Assembly: GCF_033283405.1 (NCBI RefSeq)
Contig: NZ_JAWMQR010000006.1
Coordinates: 237,052-301,051, forward strand
Direction: 5' to 3'
DNA from: Halioxenophilus sp033283405
Lineage (GTDB): Bacteria > Pseudomonadota > Gammaproteobacteria > Pseudomonadales > Cellvibrionaceae
DNA: 64,000 nucleotides
In this document: positions 19,100 to 28,301 of the stretch, in pieces
How positions within the stretch are numbered: position 1 is the first letter of the stretch
How the letters are laid out: the number at the start of each line of letters is the position of its first letter
Program-made: the position numbers and the translations under genes
Notes under the pieces: generated by a model
The model's input: only the letters and a program-made list of their open reading frames with translations
What the model was told of the DNA's origin: nothing
The model's database searches: none

Positions 19100-21031
19100 A
19101 TGCAAATCGATATTAATAAGCAGCTGCGCGATGCTGCCAAAGATCCCGAGATGTTACGCAAAAGTATAGCCGGTGCTCACATTGTGCCGCTGCTGATGAG
19201 CTATGTTCACCTGACGGGGGATACCGCCTACTTTGAGCAGGTACGTCCCTATATCCATGGTGGTTGGGATTATCAGCAGGAGATTCCCACCGAGCTGCAA
19301 ACTAAAATCCGCGCCGACCTGGTGGCCGCCATTGAGCGCCTGGCCGAGAGCGGCGGGGTAGAGCACCACAACCCCTCTGCCGGGGAGTTGAAAACCATGC
19401 TGGATGTCGCCTGTGGTGCCGATGTACCCGATATGTATCTGCCTATCTTTTACGAAGAGACCTGCCTTGGCGGCGTCGATTATCGCGCGGTGCAGTGGCA
19501 CAACGCGGTATCCGATGAGCAGAAAAACGCATTTCCGGTGGTTATTGCCGGTGCGGGCTTCTCTGGCCTGGTGATGGGTGTGCGCCTGAAGCAGGCGGGT
19601 ATCCCCTTTACCATTATCGAGAAAAACAGCGAGGTGGGCGGCACCTGGTATGAGAACACCTATCCGGGCATTGGTGTGGATACCCCCTGCCACTTCTACT
19701 CCTTCTCGTTGATGCCCAACCCGGAGTGGCCCGACTACTTCAGTAAAGGCTCGGAAATTCAGCACTACCTGGAACATATCGCCGACCACTTCGGGCTGCG
19801 CGAACACATCCGCTTTAATGAGGCGATTGAGCTTGCCAGTTACGATGAGAGCAGCTGTTGCTGGCAAATAAAAACCGTGGCTGCCGGTGGCACCGAGAGT
19901 AATTTATCCGCGCGTGCGTTTATCAGTGCCGTGGGCGCCCTCAACAAACCTTCGGTACCGAAGTTCCCTGGCATGGAGAGCTTTAAAGGGCCTATGTTCC
20001 ACACTGCCCGTTGGGATCACAGCGTCGATCTGACCGGCAAAAAAGTGGTGATGATTGGCACTGGCGCCACCGGCATTCAGGTGGGGCCGGCCATTGTTGA
20101 CCGGGTAAAATCGCTGACTATTGCCCAGCGTTCGAAACATTGGATCATCAAACACCCCATGTATCACGAGGGGGTTCCAGAGGCGGTAACCTGGGCCAGT
20201 AAGCATATTCCCTACTACCTCGACTGGTTCCGCTTTGGCCTGTTCTGGGCTGCCTCCGACGGTTTCTACGATACCCTGCGTATCGACCCCAACTGGACCG
20301 ATCCGGTTCACTCGCTCAATGCCGAGAACGCACAGATGCGCGAGGATCTGATCAACTACGCCAAATCCCAGGTGGGCGATCAGACCGATATTCTGGAAAA
20401 AACCATTCCGGAATATCCGCCCTTTGGCAAACGCATGTTGCGCGATAACGACTGGTACAAAATGTTGTGCCGGCCCAATGTGGAGCTGATTAATAGCGGG
20501 GTCGACCGGATTGAAGAAGATGGTGTAGTCATTGCCGGCCGTAAATATGAAGCTGATGTTATTGTGCTGGCCACCGGTTTTGAAGCGCACCGCATGCTCG
20601 GCTCGCTGCAGGTGGTGGGCCGCAATGGCGTGAGTATTCGTGACTGCTGGGGCGAAGATAACCCACGCGCACACCTGGGTATTACCGTGCCTGGCTTCCC
20701 GAACTTTTTTGCGCTCTATGGACCCAACACCAACCTGGCTCATGGCGGCAGTGCCTTTTTCCACAGCGAGTGCCAGGTGCGCTATATCTCCGATGCCTTG
20801 CGGGTGATGTTGGAAAATGGCTATAAAGAGTTAGAGGTAAAACAGGAGCCCTACCTCGCCTACAACCAGAAGGTGGACGAAGAGCATAAGCAGTTAGTAT
20901 GGTCTCACCCAGGTGTAACCAGTTGGTATAAGAATAAACAGGGCCGGGTAATTCTCAATTCGCCGTGGCGCTTGGCGGTTTACCGGCAATTCACAGCAGA
21001 GATTGACCTGTCTCAATACTCTACTCAATAA
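19100..21031 (+). CDS. Baeyer-Villiger monooxygenase, 4-hydroxyacetophenone monooxygenase type
   Basis: 643 residues. An N-terminal extension of about 145 residues (LRKSIAGAHIVPLLMSYVHL) precedes the FAD motif GAGFSG at 151-156 and the usual EKNSEVGGTWYENTYPG block. The Baeyer-Villiger fingerprint FKGPMFHTARWD is present, followed by the NADP motif GTGATG. Total length and extension match 4-hydroxyacetophenone monooxygenase (HAPMO), which inserts oxygen next to the carbonyl of aryl ketones to make esters; other members act on other ketones. Flavin- and NADPH-dependent, cytoplasmic. AGGAG lies eight bases before the ATG. It is followed by the second Rieske gene after 86 bp. Confidence 0.88.
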   Translation: MQIDINKQLRDAAKDPEMLRKSIAGAHIVPLLMSYVHLTGDTAYFEQVRPYIHGGWDYQQEIPTELQTKIRADLVAAIERLAESGGVEHHNPSAGELKTMLDVACGADVPDMYLPIFYEETCLGGVDYRAVQWHNAVSDEQKNAFPVVIAGAGFSGLVMGVRLKQAGIPFTIIEKNSEVGGTWYENTYPGIGVDTPCHFYSFSLMPNPEWPDYFSKGSEIQHYLEHIADHFGLREHIRFNEAIELASYDESSCCWQIKTVAAGGTESNLSARAFISAVGALNKPSVPKFPGMESFKGPMFHTARWDHSVDLTGKKVVMIGTGATGIQVGPAIVDRVKSLTIAQRSKHWIIKHPMYHEGVPEAVTWASKHIPYYLDWFRFGLFWAASDGFYDTLRIDPNWTDPVHSLNAENAQMREDLINYAKSQVGDQTDILEKTIPEYPPFGKRMLRDNDWYKMLCRPNVELINSGVDRIEEDGVVIAGRKYEADVIVLATGFEAHRMLGSLQVVGRNGVSIRDCWGEDNPRAHLGITVPGFPNFFALYGPNTNLAHGGSAFFHSECQVRYISDALRVMLENGYKELEVKQEPYLAYNQKVDEEHKQLVWSHPGVTSWYKNKQGRVILNSPWRLAVYRQFTAEIDLSQYSTQ

Positions 21032-21117
21032 GCGGCAGCACTCTGCAGTGGTAACCCTTCGAATAGAGTTAACAATGAATGGTTGCCACGGTAGGTGCTT
21101 AAAAGGAGAAAGATAAA

Positions 21118-22527
21118 ATGGCCAACGATAATAAAACCAAACTGGAGTCTGTTCCCTTTCGAATTGAAAACCCGGAATTGATTCCCGCCCGGCGCTACTA
21201 CGACGAAGCGTTTTTCAAACTGGAACAGGAGCAGCTCTGGCCGCGCGTCTGGCAGATGGCCTGCCGCCTGGAAGAGATTCCTGAAGTGGGCGACTATGTG
21301 GCCTACGATATTCTGGATCGCTCGGTGATTGTGATTAACAGCAGCCAGGGTGTGAAGGCCTTTCTCAATGCCTGCCGGCACCGCGGTGTAAAACTGGCCA
21401 ATGGCCCTGGCCAACTCTCCGAATCCGGGTTTACCTGTCCCTTTCACGGCTGGCAATTTAATGAGCAGGGTCGCTGCACTTTTGTCTACGGCCGCAATAT
21501 CTTTTCTGAATCGCTGCTGGAACAGTCCGAGATCGATTTAGTGCCCGTACGCCTGGAGACCTGGGCCGGTTGTGCCTTTATCAATTTCGACAACGACGCC
21601 GTGCCGCTGCGCGACTGCCTGGGCCCCCTGGCGGATCGCATTGATGCCCGTCACGCCGAGAAGCTGCGTATGGATTGGTGGTGTGGCACCGTGTTGCCCA
21701 CCAACTGGAAGCTGGCGATTGAGGCCTTCCAGGAGGGTTACCATGTGATGCAAACCCACCCACAGCTGCACGAGCTTACCTATAAAGCCAACCGCAACTA
21801 TGGGCCGGATGCCGACGGCAAAGCAGTTAACGAAAATCTCAGCGCACGCGAGGTGGCCAACCTCAATGCCGATTTCCTGGCGCGTCTAAGTGCCGGCATG
21901 GACGGAATGGTCCATAAAACCGAGATGGAGGTGATTGAAAAGCTGCGTCATATGGAGCTGCCCGACGACCCCGATCTAGCCGCGCAGATGTTCTACGGCA
22001 CAACCTACGCTGAAGTGGCAAAAGATGCACTGGCCCGCGGCGTGCCCATGTTTGATATTTTGCAGGTGGTGCAGGATCATCAATTCAGCCCGGTGGAATT
22101 TACCTTTCCCAACTTCTTTTTATTGCCCATGGTGGGCGCTATGTCCTCCTATCGCATTCGGCCATTAACGCCGGAGACCTGCCTGTTTGAGATATGGTCG
22201 CTGGTGATCCCTCCCGAAGGCGATGACCGCGAGCCCCCCGCTGAACCAACCATGCTGCCCTACAATTCGTCTCAATTCCCTGAAATTCCCCGTCAGGACT
22301 ACTCCAACCTGCCAATTCAACAGCTGGGTTTGCATAACATGGAGTTTTTACGGATTGCCAAAGGCGGTGAAGGCCTGCCGGGAGAGGGGATGATCAGCAA
22401 TTACCAACGCTTAATTGATGGTTATCTGGCCGGCTTGGCGGCGAGTGATCTGGTGGATGCTTATCAAACCGCCAGCGGCGCCTTCGATGCCCCGATTAAG
22501 GATATTCACTTTAAAGGGTGCGATTAA
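21118..22527 (+). CDS. Rieske non-haem iron oxygenase, alpha subunit (second copy)
   Basis: 469 residues. Rieske ligands are Cys86/His88 (CRHRG) and Cys107/His110 (CPFHGWQF); the mononuclear iron motif QEGYHVMQTHP gives His209 and His214. The architecture matches the protein at 10361, and the two share whole motifs (WQ.ACR.EEIP), so they are paralogues with probably different substrates or positions of attack. As with the first copy, no electron-transfer partner is encoded in the cluster. AAGGAG at 21102-21107 precedes the ATG. It probably forms a transcript with the monooxygenase before it. Confidence 0.92.
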   Translation: MANDNKTKLESVPFRIENPELIPARRYYDEAFFKLEQEQLWPRVWQMACRLEEIPEVGDYVAYDILDRSVIVINSSQGVKAFLNACRHRGVKLANGPGQLSESGFTCPFHGWQFNEQGRCTFVYGRNIFSESLLEQSEIDLVPVRLETWAGCAFINFDNDAVPLRDCLGPLADRIDARHAEKLRMDWWCGTVLPTNWKLAIEAFQEGYHVMQTHPQLHELTYKANRNYGPDADGKAVNENLSAREVANLNADFLARLSAGMDGMVHKTEMEVIEKLRHMELPDDPDLAAQMFYGTTYAEVAKDALARGVPMFDILQVVQDHQFSPVEFTFPNFFLLPMVGAMSSYRIRPLTPETCLFEIWSLVIPPEGDDREPPAEPTMLPYNSSQFPEIPRQDYSNLPIQQLGLHNMEFLRIAKGGEGLPGEGMISNYQRLIDGYLAGLAASDLVDAYQTASGAFDAPIKDIHFKGCD

Positions 22528-22987
22528 CAGTGAATAGCTTCAACCAGGCTGAACTAAAAAAGTGCTTTAACAAGTTGTTTTTACAGGGCTGATTCCAACA
22601 GCGTTAATGCAACGCGGGCACAGCCTGCCGCAGCCGAACCCGAACCCGGAGGCAAAAAGTACGGGTTCGGTAATGCGGATAAACGCGGCGCTTAAGATCG
22701 GTGCTGCCCGCGAGATAACCTTACCGGTATCGCTATAGCCTGCCCGAAGCGTCTCAAGAAATCTCTCCTTCTTTGATAAAGCCAATTCCCTTGCGCTGAC
22801 CCACAACGCGTAGAGTGCCCCCCGAATCCTAAATGGCGTGATATTGGTGTACCATGCTTTGCACACTCGCTGGTGCTTGCGATGGCTAATTGCCACTATT
22901 GCTTATTAGTTTTCACCGTATTGAACAAAAATAATAACGCTGTACAGCTATCTCGCGCAGAGAAGTTAGATCACCAAGAGAAAAACA
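22528..22987. other. Intergenic region with a small inverted repeat
   Basis: 460 bp between the Rieske and SDR genes. A 9-bp inverted repeat, CCGAACCCG at 22634-22642 and CGGGTTCGG at 22662-22670, could form a hairpin but has no T tract after it. The minus-strand open frame 22567-22896 shows no recognisable protein and is not called. Confidence 0.4.
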
Positions 22988-23860
22988 ATGACCGATATTA
23001 ATAATAAAACCGCAGTTATTACCGGGGGCGGCACCGGCATCGGCCGGGGCCTGGCGTTGGCGCTGGCCCGTGAGGGTACCACCGTGGCTATTGCCGATAT
23101 CATGATTGCTAACGCCCAGCAGGTGGCTGACGAAATCAACGGCAGTGGTGGCCGGGCGCTGGCGCTGCACTGTGACGTCTGCGACCGGGCCTCCATCCGC
23201 GCGATGAAGCAGGCGGTCAACACCGAATTGGGTGAGGTGCAACTGCTGTTTGCCAATGCCGGGGCCACCTCGTTTGACCCTTTGGTGGAGATGACCGATG
23301 ACGACGTTGACTGGATTGTGCAGGTCAATTTAATGGGGGTGATGAACACTATCCGTGCCTTTTTGCCGGATATGATAGCCGCGGGCATTGGCCACATTAC
23401 CGCCACCGCCTCCATGGCCGGGCTGTTGCCGGGCTGGGTGCCGCAGCATGTGGTTTACTCCGCCGCCAAGATGGGCATTATCGGCCTGATGATGAACCGG
23501 GCCATGGAGATAAACGCGCACGGCATTCACACCACCACCTACTGCCCGGGTGGAGTTAAAAGCGGCATGAAAGAGCGCAACGGCCTCTACCGGCCGCCAC
23601 AATTTGGTGGCCCACAGCCACAGGCGGCGGTGCAGGTGCCGGAAAAATCCTTTAAAGATAATCCGTTGAAGTTCTACACCCCGGAAGGGGTCGCCCCCAT
23701 GGTATTGGCCGCCGTGCGCAATAACCGCCCCTTTGTTTTCGATCACGCCGAACAGCGCCAGGCGTTTCGCGATACCTACTCCAGTGTGATTGAAGCCTGC
23801 TTTGACGATATCGAACGTTATGAGCAGGAACAGGGTAGGCCGCCGCTGGCGGAGGATTAG
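22988..23860 (+). CDS. Short-chain dehydrogenase/reductase (second SDR of the island)
   Basis: 290 residues. TGGGTGIG at 12-19 binds the cofactor, NAG in FANAGATS follows, and the catalytic triad is Ser142, Tyr157 and Lys161 (YSAAK). The acidic end of beta-2 (IADIM) suggests NAD. The C-terminal 80 residues are longer than in minimal SDRs (KERNGLYRPPQFGG and on), as in SDRs acting on larger hydrophobic alcohols. It is likely an alcohol or dihydrodiol dehydrogenase of the same catabolic route as the second Rieske oxygenase, though 460 bp separates them. The ribosome-binding site is weak (AAGAGAAAAAC). Confidence 0.9.
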   Translation: MTDINNKTAVITGGGTGIGRGLALALAREGTTVAIADIMIANAQQVADEINGSGGRALALHCDVCDRASIRAMKQAVNTELGEVQLLFANAGATSFDPLVEMTDDDVDWIVQVNLMGVMNTIRAFLPDMIAAGIGHITATASMAGLLPGWVPQHVVYSAAKMGIIGLMMNRAMEINAHGIHTTTYCPGGVKSGMKERNGLYRPPQFGGPQPQAAVQVPEKSFKDNPLKFYTPEGVAPMVLAAVRNNRPFVFDHAEQRQAFRDTYSSVIEACFDDIERYEQEQGRPPLAED

Positions 23861-24104
23861 CACGCTACCTGTGGCAGGCCACAACCTGTTGTAGAGGGTG
23901 CATTAAACTGTGCAGCGGAGCGTGATTAAACGTTCAACGGCGTAGCAAGGTTTCTAGTAAAAAAAGGGTTGCTATAACAGGGTTGCGATAGCCGGATTGA
24001 GATAAAGTGCAGAGCCCGCAATAAACAGCAGGGAAGTCTGTGGCCAGCCACAGCCAGCGGCCCCAAAAAATATCGAGCCGCCAGCAGGGTTTGCTACGAG
24101 TTAA

Positions 24105-25820
24105 CTACTGTATAACCGGTAGGCGCAGGCTGGATAAAAAGGCTCTGATGGCCTCTTGCTCGCTCTCTGCCAGAGCCAGGTAGCTATCGATCGAGCCGTT
24201 CGCTTCCGACGCTTCACCTTTATGCATCTTAATGGCGGCGTCCAGGCTAAGCGCGCGACCGTCGTGCATCCACGGGGCGGTATCGGCCACCCCCCACAGT
24301 GGCCGGGTTAAAAAGAGGGTATCGGCAACGGCATTGCCACCATCATCTTTCTGCGGCTCTTTGGTCGGCTCTGCCAAGTTGTTACCCAGTTGATGCCGTT
24401 TCAGATCGCTATAGAGCGGAACTTCAACCTGGTCGCCACTGTTGGGCAGGCGTGGTTGGGTTTCCGGTGGCCCCTTTTTAAAACTTAAGGTGTGGTTATA
24501 GCCTTTTAACTTCTGCTGTAACCAAAGTGAAAGCTTATCACTGGTGACCACCTCGCCCGGCGGCATCTTCTCGACCATGGTGTGCTTGACCACAAACTTT
24601 TCGATGGTGGGCGGCACGCCGTAGGGGGCGGTGATGAAGTAACCCCGGCTGACCATATCGCCCTCGATTTTCGGGGCGACCGAGTTGTAAGAGGTGGACA
24701 TCATCTGGTTAATTTCACCGGTCATAGATTGGTCCATGCGCGGGTCACGGATGGTGGCTATATCGTGATTGAGGGTTAGGCTCGGCACATGGCAACTGCT
24801 GCAGCCCACCTGCTCAAAGAGTACCCGGCCGTGGCTCACCTGCGCCGCATCAAGCCCTTTGCTGGACTCTACCGGTGGTCGCAAAAAGGCGAGATAGGTA
24901 GCCACCGCGGTTACCTCCCCCTCTAAAATTTCATCGTAGAGACTATCGTTATCGTCCATATCTGGGTGATCGCGCAAAAATTCCGCTGGCTGAACACTGA
25001 AGTGAAAGTTCATGGCGTCGCGCACAAAATTGCGTAGGTTGCTGGCAATGCCACGCCACTGGAAGGGGCGCACGGTGAGGTCTTTGCTGATGCCCTCAAG
25101 CATTGATGTATCCAGTGTGCCGTCTGGCAGCACCTTAATTCTGCCAAAGCTGATGCCCTTAGTAATCAGTTCAACCTCGGTTCCGGGGTTGGCCTGAGCC
25201 TGCATCAATTTTTCCTGAAGATCCCAACTCATCTCCTCGGCCAGGCTCTGGGTATAACCGGCACCAAAGGCGTGGGGCGGGTTGCGAATAATACCCCGGG
25301 TTGCGTATTGTGGTTCGCAGCCTGGTTGCTCGGCGGAACAGGCAAAATCCGCCAAGCCAAAGGCGTTGGAGGCAAAGCCGGCACCACCACCGGTAAAGCC
25401 GGGTTGCTTGGCAAAGCGAATTTGGCTGTTATCGGCCAGATAATTTTTCTGGGGGGCAAAGCCCGCGGCCAAGTGGCATTCCAGGCAGGATTGCGAATCG
25501 AGGCCGTTAAAGCGGAGAAAGGGGTAGCCGGGGCGGCCGAACAGTTTGTAATTACTGGTGCGCGGCCCCAGTTGCGGGTGTTCACCGTAATGGTCTTCGG
25601 CGGTAAAACGGTTGGAGAAGATATGTTTACCCGCATAAAAAAGATCTTCAAAAGCGACATTACCCTGGTTGATATCATCCTGTGAGTAACGCACGTCATC
25701 GATTAAATTACGTTGATCAGCCAGCGGCTGATCGTTGCGGGATTTAACTCCGCCGCAGGCGGTAAGCGCCAGAAGGATCACTCCTAGTGCGCTGGTCAAT
25801 AGCATCGTTTGGTATCGCAT
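24105..25820 (-). CDS. Di-haem c-type cytochrome lipoprotein (DUF1111, putative thiol oxidoreductase/peroxidase-like)
   Basis: 571 residues from the ATG at 25820, which has GGAGG five bases upstream; a GTG 12 bases earlier would cover that site. A lipoprotein signal ends LLALTAC, so the protein is anchored in a membrane and faces the periplasm. Two haem motifs are seen, CLECH (about residues 112-116) and CSSCH (about 340-344). The end GVADTAPWMHDGRALSLDAA is characteristic of di-haem oxidoreductases related to MauG/cytochrome c peroxidase. These proteins do periplasmic electron transfer or peroxide chemistry, mostly uncharacterised. It converges with the island's last SDR and may or may not belong to the pathway. 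Confidence 0.85.
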   Translation of the reverse strand: MRYQTMLLTSALGVILLALTACGGVKSRNDQPLADQRNLIDDVRYSQDDINQGNVAFEDLFYAGKHIFSNRFTAEDHYGEHPQLGPRTSNYKLFGRPGYPFLRFNGLDSQSCLECHLAAGFAPQKNYLADNSQIRFAKQPGFTGGGAGFASNAFGLADFACSAEQPGCEPQYATRGIIRNPPHAFGAGYTQSLAEEMSWDLQEKLMQAQANPGTEVELITKGISFGRIKVLPDGTLDTSMLEGISKDLTVRPFQWRGIASNLRNFVRDAMNFHFSVQPAEFLRDHPDMDDNDSLYDEILEGEVTAVATYLAFLRPPVESSKGLDAAQVSHGRVLFEQVGCSSCHVPSLTLNHDIATIRDPRMDQSMTGEINQMMSTSYNSVAPKIEGDMVSRGYFITAPYGVPPTIEKFVVKHTMVEKMPPGEVVTSDKLSLWLQQKLKGYNHTLSFKKGPPETQPRLPNSGDQVEVPLYSDLKRHQLGNNLAEPTKEPQKDDGGNAVADTLFLTRPLWGVADTAPWMHDGRALSLDAAIKMHKGEASEANGSIDSYLALAESEQEAIRAFLSSLRLPVIQ

Positions 25821-26766
25821 CCCTTCCTCCACAAAAAGCTATCGGGTGGTTATTGAATTTATTTAATGTGCTCAGTAGATAAAAATAAAATTACTGAGGT
25901 GAATTTATGCTGCTCGAAAAGTTCTGTATGGATGGTGTGACTACGTGCGGCTGTGAAAATTGGCAAACAGGTTGTATAAAAAGGTTATGGTTTTTAGCTG
26001 GGCAAATTAATACATTAGATGCTATTTATATGTCTTTAGTGGTTATCTATTCTTAACAAAAACTTACACCTAAAGAACATTGGGGTGTTAAATATTATAA
26101 AAATTAAAAAAGTTTCTAATTTGTTGTTATTAGCTTTCTGGAGATTAATTGTTGCAGATGGGTGAGGGTTGTTTTTGAGGGGGTGAAATAAATCGATATT
26201 GAAGAGTTTGTTGTTCTATTGTCTGCTGGTTGTTTTAAGTGACAGCTTATGTTGGCTCTGGCGTTACGGTTTAATTGGGTGGTTTGCGTGTACGTGGTTA
26301 AATTGACGGCTGATTGTTGGTTCTGTCTCTAATTTACGAGGTGATGGGGAAGTTAATAACAGCTAGTTAGATGCTTTTGGAGATTGAGACTTTGATAAAA
26401 ATAGATCGCTGCGTATGGCGGTCTTATAAAGTAGGTAGGAGAGTGAAGCGAGTAGTAGTTAAGAGTTGCAATTCTGAATCGAAGGCCTGTTCACCTGTAA
26501 ACCTTACCACTGTCTAAAAATAGGTGATCCCAAAAAAGGCGGCTCCCTTCACAAACACAAATAGAGTGACCTCTTAAAATCCCCCGCCAGTGCAGAGCGG
26601 GTAGTGGTTTAACCTGGGTTGTCAACGCCAGGCGGTTGAGTCCATCGGTGGTACGGGGTGGTTAAGGTGTGAGGTAATGCGGTGCGACGACCCTAGGTTT
26701 TTACCGGCTCTGGGCTGCAATTACGCGATACACCTCATTGCCTACCCATAACCACAGGAACAGATT
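25821..26766. other. Long gene-free A+T-rich region
   Basis: About 946 bp without a convincing gene on either strand. The part from 25840 to about 26400 is clearly A+T-rich compared with its surroundings. I see no tRNA-like structure, strong terminator or repeat. It must hold the promoters of the two flanking genes, but most of its length is unexplained. Confidence 0.45.
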
Positions 26767-27276
26767 ATGCCGCTAAATAATATCTACGACTTTACCATGA
26801 GCGATGAAGAGTTTGATTCGGTGATCAACAATATCCAAACCGTCGTCGAACAACTGGCACCACACGTCGTCAGCCTCACCGCGCAAAGCCGCCTGGAGTT
26901 GCCCAAGCTGGGAGAGCGCACCGTCGCCTTTGTTGATAAAAGCTATGAATATGGCCGCAACCATGCGGAGCTGGTGCCGCAGTTTTTGGATTTTCAGGCG
27001 CTCGACCGGGATATGCGTGCGGTGCGTATGCTGGGTGAACTCACCCGTTTATTACGACCACTACTTGATAACGTCGACGACAGCCTGACACTCGCCGGCA
27101 GCGAAGCCTACCAGGCGGCGTTGGTCTTCTACCGCTCGGTAAAGGTGGCCGCGCAATCACAAGTGCCCAATGCCAAAAGCATCGCCGACGATCTCTCTGT
27201 CCGGTTTCCGGGAAGGGGGCGTGGTGCCAATACGGCCGTTGATACACCAGTGGCAACGTTGGAAGCAACTGAGTAA
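26767..27276 (+). CDS. Conserved hypothetical protein (169 aa)
   Basis: A cytoplasmic, mostly helical protein. The central region is distinctive (YEYGRNHAELVPQFLDFQAL, then TLAGSEAYQAALVFYRSVKV, then DDLSVRFPGRGR) and I recall similar proteins of unknown function in several bacterial phyla; I cannot name a domain. There is no signal peptide or membrane segment. The last 20 residues are low-complexity Thr/Ala. The ATG follows CAGGAACAGATT. It stands alone between two gene-poor regions, and a long hairpin lies just past its stop. Confidence 0.75.
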   Translation: MPLNNIYDFTMSDEEFDSVINNIQTVVEQLAPHVVSLTAQSRLELPKLGERTVAFVDKSYEYGRNHAELVPQFLDFQALDRDMRAVRMLGELTRLLRPLLDNVDDSLTLAGSEAYQAALVFYRSVKVAAQSQVPNAKSIADDLSVRFPGRGRGANTAVDTPVATLEATE

Positions 27277-27305
27277 ACTCCAGTAAAAGCTATTAAAAAG
27301 CAGAG

Positions 27306-27371
27306 CTGCAAGTGGTGTTGTTGGTTAAGCTGTTAAGCCTGCATAGCTAATAACCAGCAAGCCACTTGCAG
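27306..27371. repeat. 66-nt long inverted repeat (hairpin)
   Basis: Outer arms CTGCAAGTGG and CCACTTGCAG are a perfect 10-bp match. Inner arms (TTGTTGGTTA..AGC against GCTAATAACCAGCAA) continue the pairing with one G-T and a two-base bulge, leaving a short central loop. It starts 30 bases after the stop at 27276. No T run follows on the plus strand; on the minus strand the hairpin is followed by CTCTGCTTTTT. Confidence 0.7.
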
Positions 27372-27600
27372 TCAAAGCGGTTTGGGTTAAATTAATTTTC
27401 AATAAACCGAGAGTCACCTAGACGCATTTCGACAATCCGCTATACCACAAAACGCTTTAAACCTAACCGTGTTTAATTAACCCGCCTTTGATCAATTTAT
27501 TAGGGACCAGTTAGCCCTCGCCGCCGTTAGGGCGCCAACCCTTCCCATAACCAATAAATCCTTCATAACCGCGGTGCTAGCTTTACCAAAGCAACACAAC

Positions 27601-27995
27601 GAAATGCCCACCCATCCCATCTCTGGCTACCTCTACGCGAGAAAAGTCCCTGTTTGAGTGAGCGCATTTCCCAATCAACATAGAAAAGTGCTGGTTGAAT
27701 CTAGAAAAATGCTACCTAAACTAGGAAAAATGCCAGTCGAACCAAGAAAAGTTCCACATCGAGATAGAACAATACTAGATTGACCTAGCAAATTGCCTGT
27801 GCTGGGTAGCAAATTGCCAGTGGCAGAGGCAAAAATGGCTATCGCAGTCACTTTGGTGCTAGGTAAGGAGGCAATTTTTCTACCTAAGGCGGCAAATTGC
27901 CTCTCGCTGGTAGAATTTTCTCGCTTGGGTAGGCATGTAATTGGGTTGGAGTGGCATTTTTGTGGGTGGGTAAGGCAATTATTGAATTGCAGCAG
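27601..27995. repeat. Degenerate 21-bp tandem repeat array, about 19 units
   Basis: From 27641 the sequence divides into 21-base units that mostly start G[A/C]AAA, for example at 27683, 27704, 27725, 27746, 27767, 27788 and 27809. An approximate unit is GAAAAATGCCAGTCGAACCAA. One unit near 27914 is 19 bases; others keep the 21-base step while drifting strongly. The neighbouring unit at 27601 also fits. 21 bases is a whole number of codons and about two helical turns. No frame stays open through all units. See findings. Confidence 0.75.
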
Positions 27996-28301
27996 AAGTG
28001 ATAGGAGAGTATGTGGCTGATATTGTTGTGGTATATGCCACCAATGATTGGACCAAATAACTTTTCGCTGGCTATCTGAAAGTCGATCCAGGTAAACAAA
28101 GGCTAAACAAAAGGCTTCGAAGTGAGCCTTTTTGAATTTGGCTTAAATGTCGGAGCAAATGCTCATCGTGACAGTATCTCTTCATTACTTTGATACGAAT
28201 GATAAGAAAAACCGACTTTTCATCGCCTAATGGTATTTAATTCTCAAGAGCTGGGTAATTAGTTGTCGAAGATTGGCTGCACAATCCGAAACCAGCAACC
28301 A

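Noticed and set aside
19154..20764. Two long antisense open frames under the monooxygenase
   Set aside because: They mirror the codon bias of the plus-strand gene, which has complete FAD, NADP and Baeyer-Villiger motifs.
22567..22896. 109-codon minus-strand frame between Rieske and SDR genes
   Set aside because: Unusual composition, no start site signal, and the area has an inverted repeat that creates open sequence by chance.
27601..27995. CRISPR array or protein-coding repeat gene
   Set aside because: The unit is 21 bp with no spacers, and every frame is interrupted by stops within a few units.
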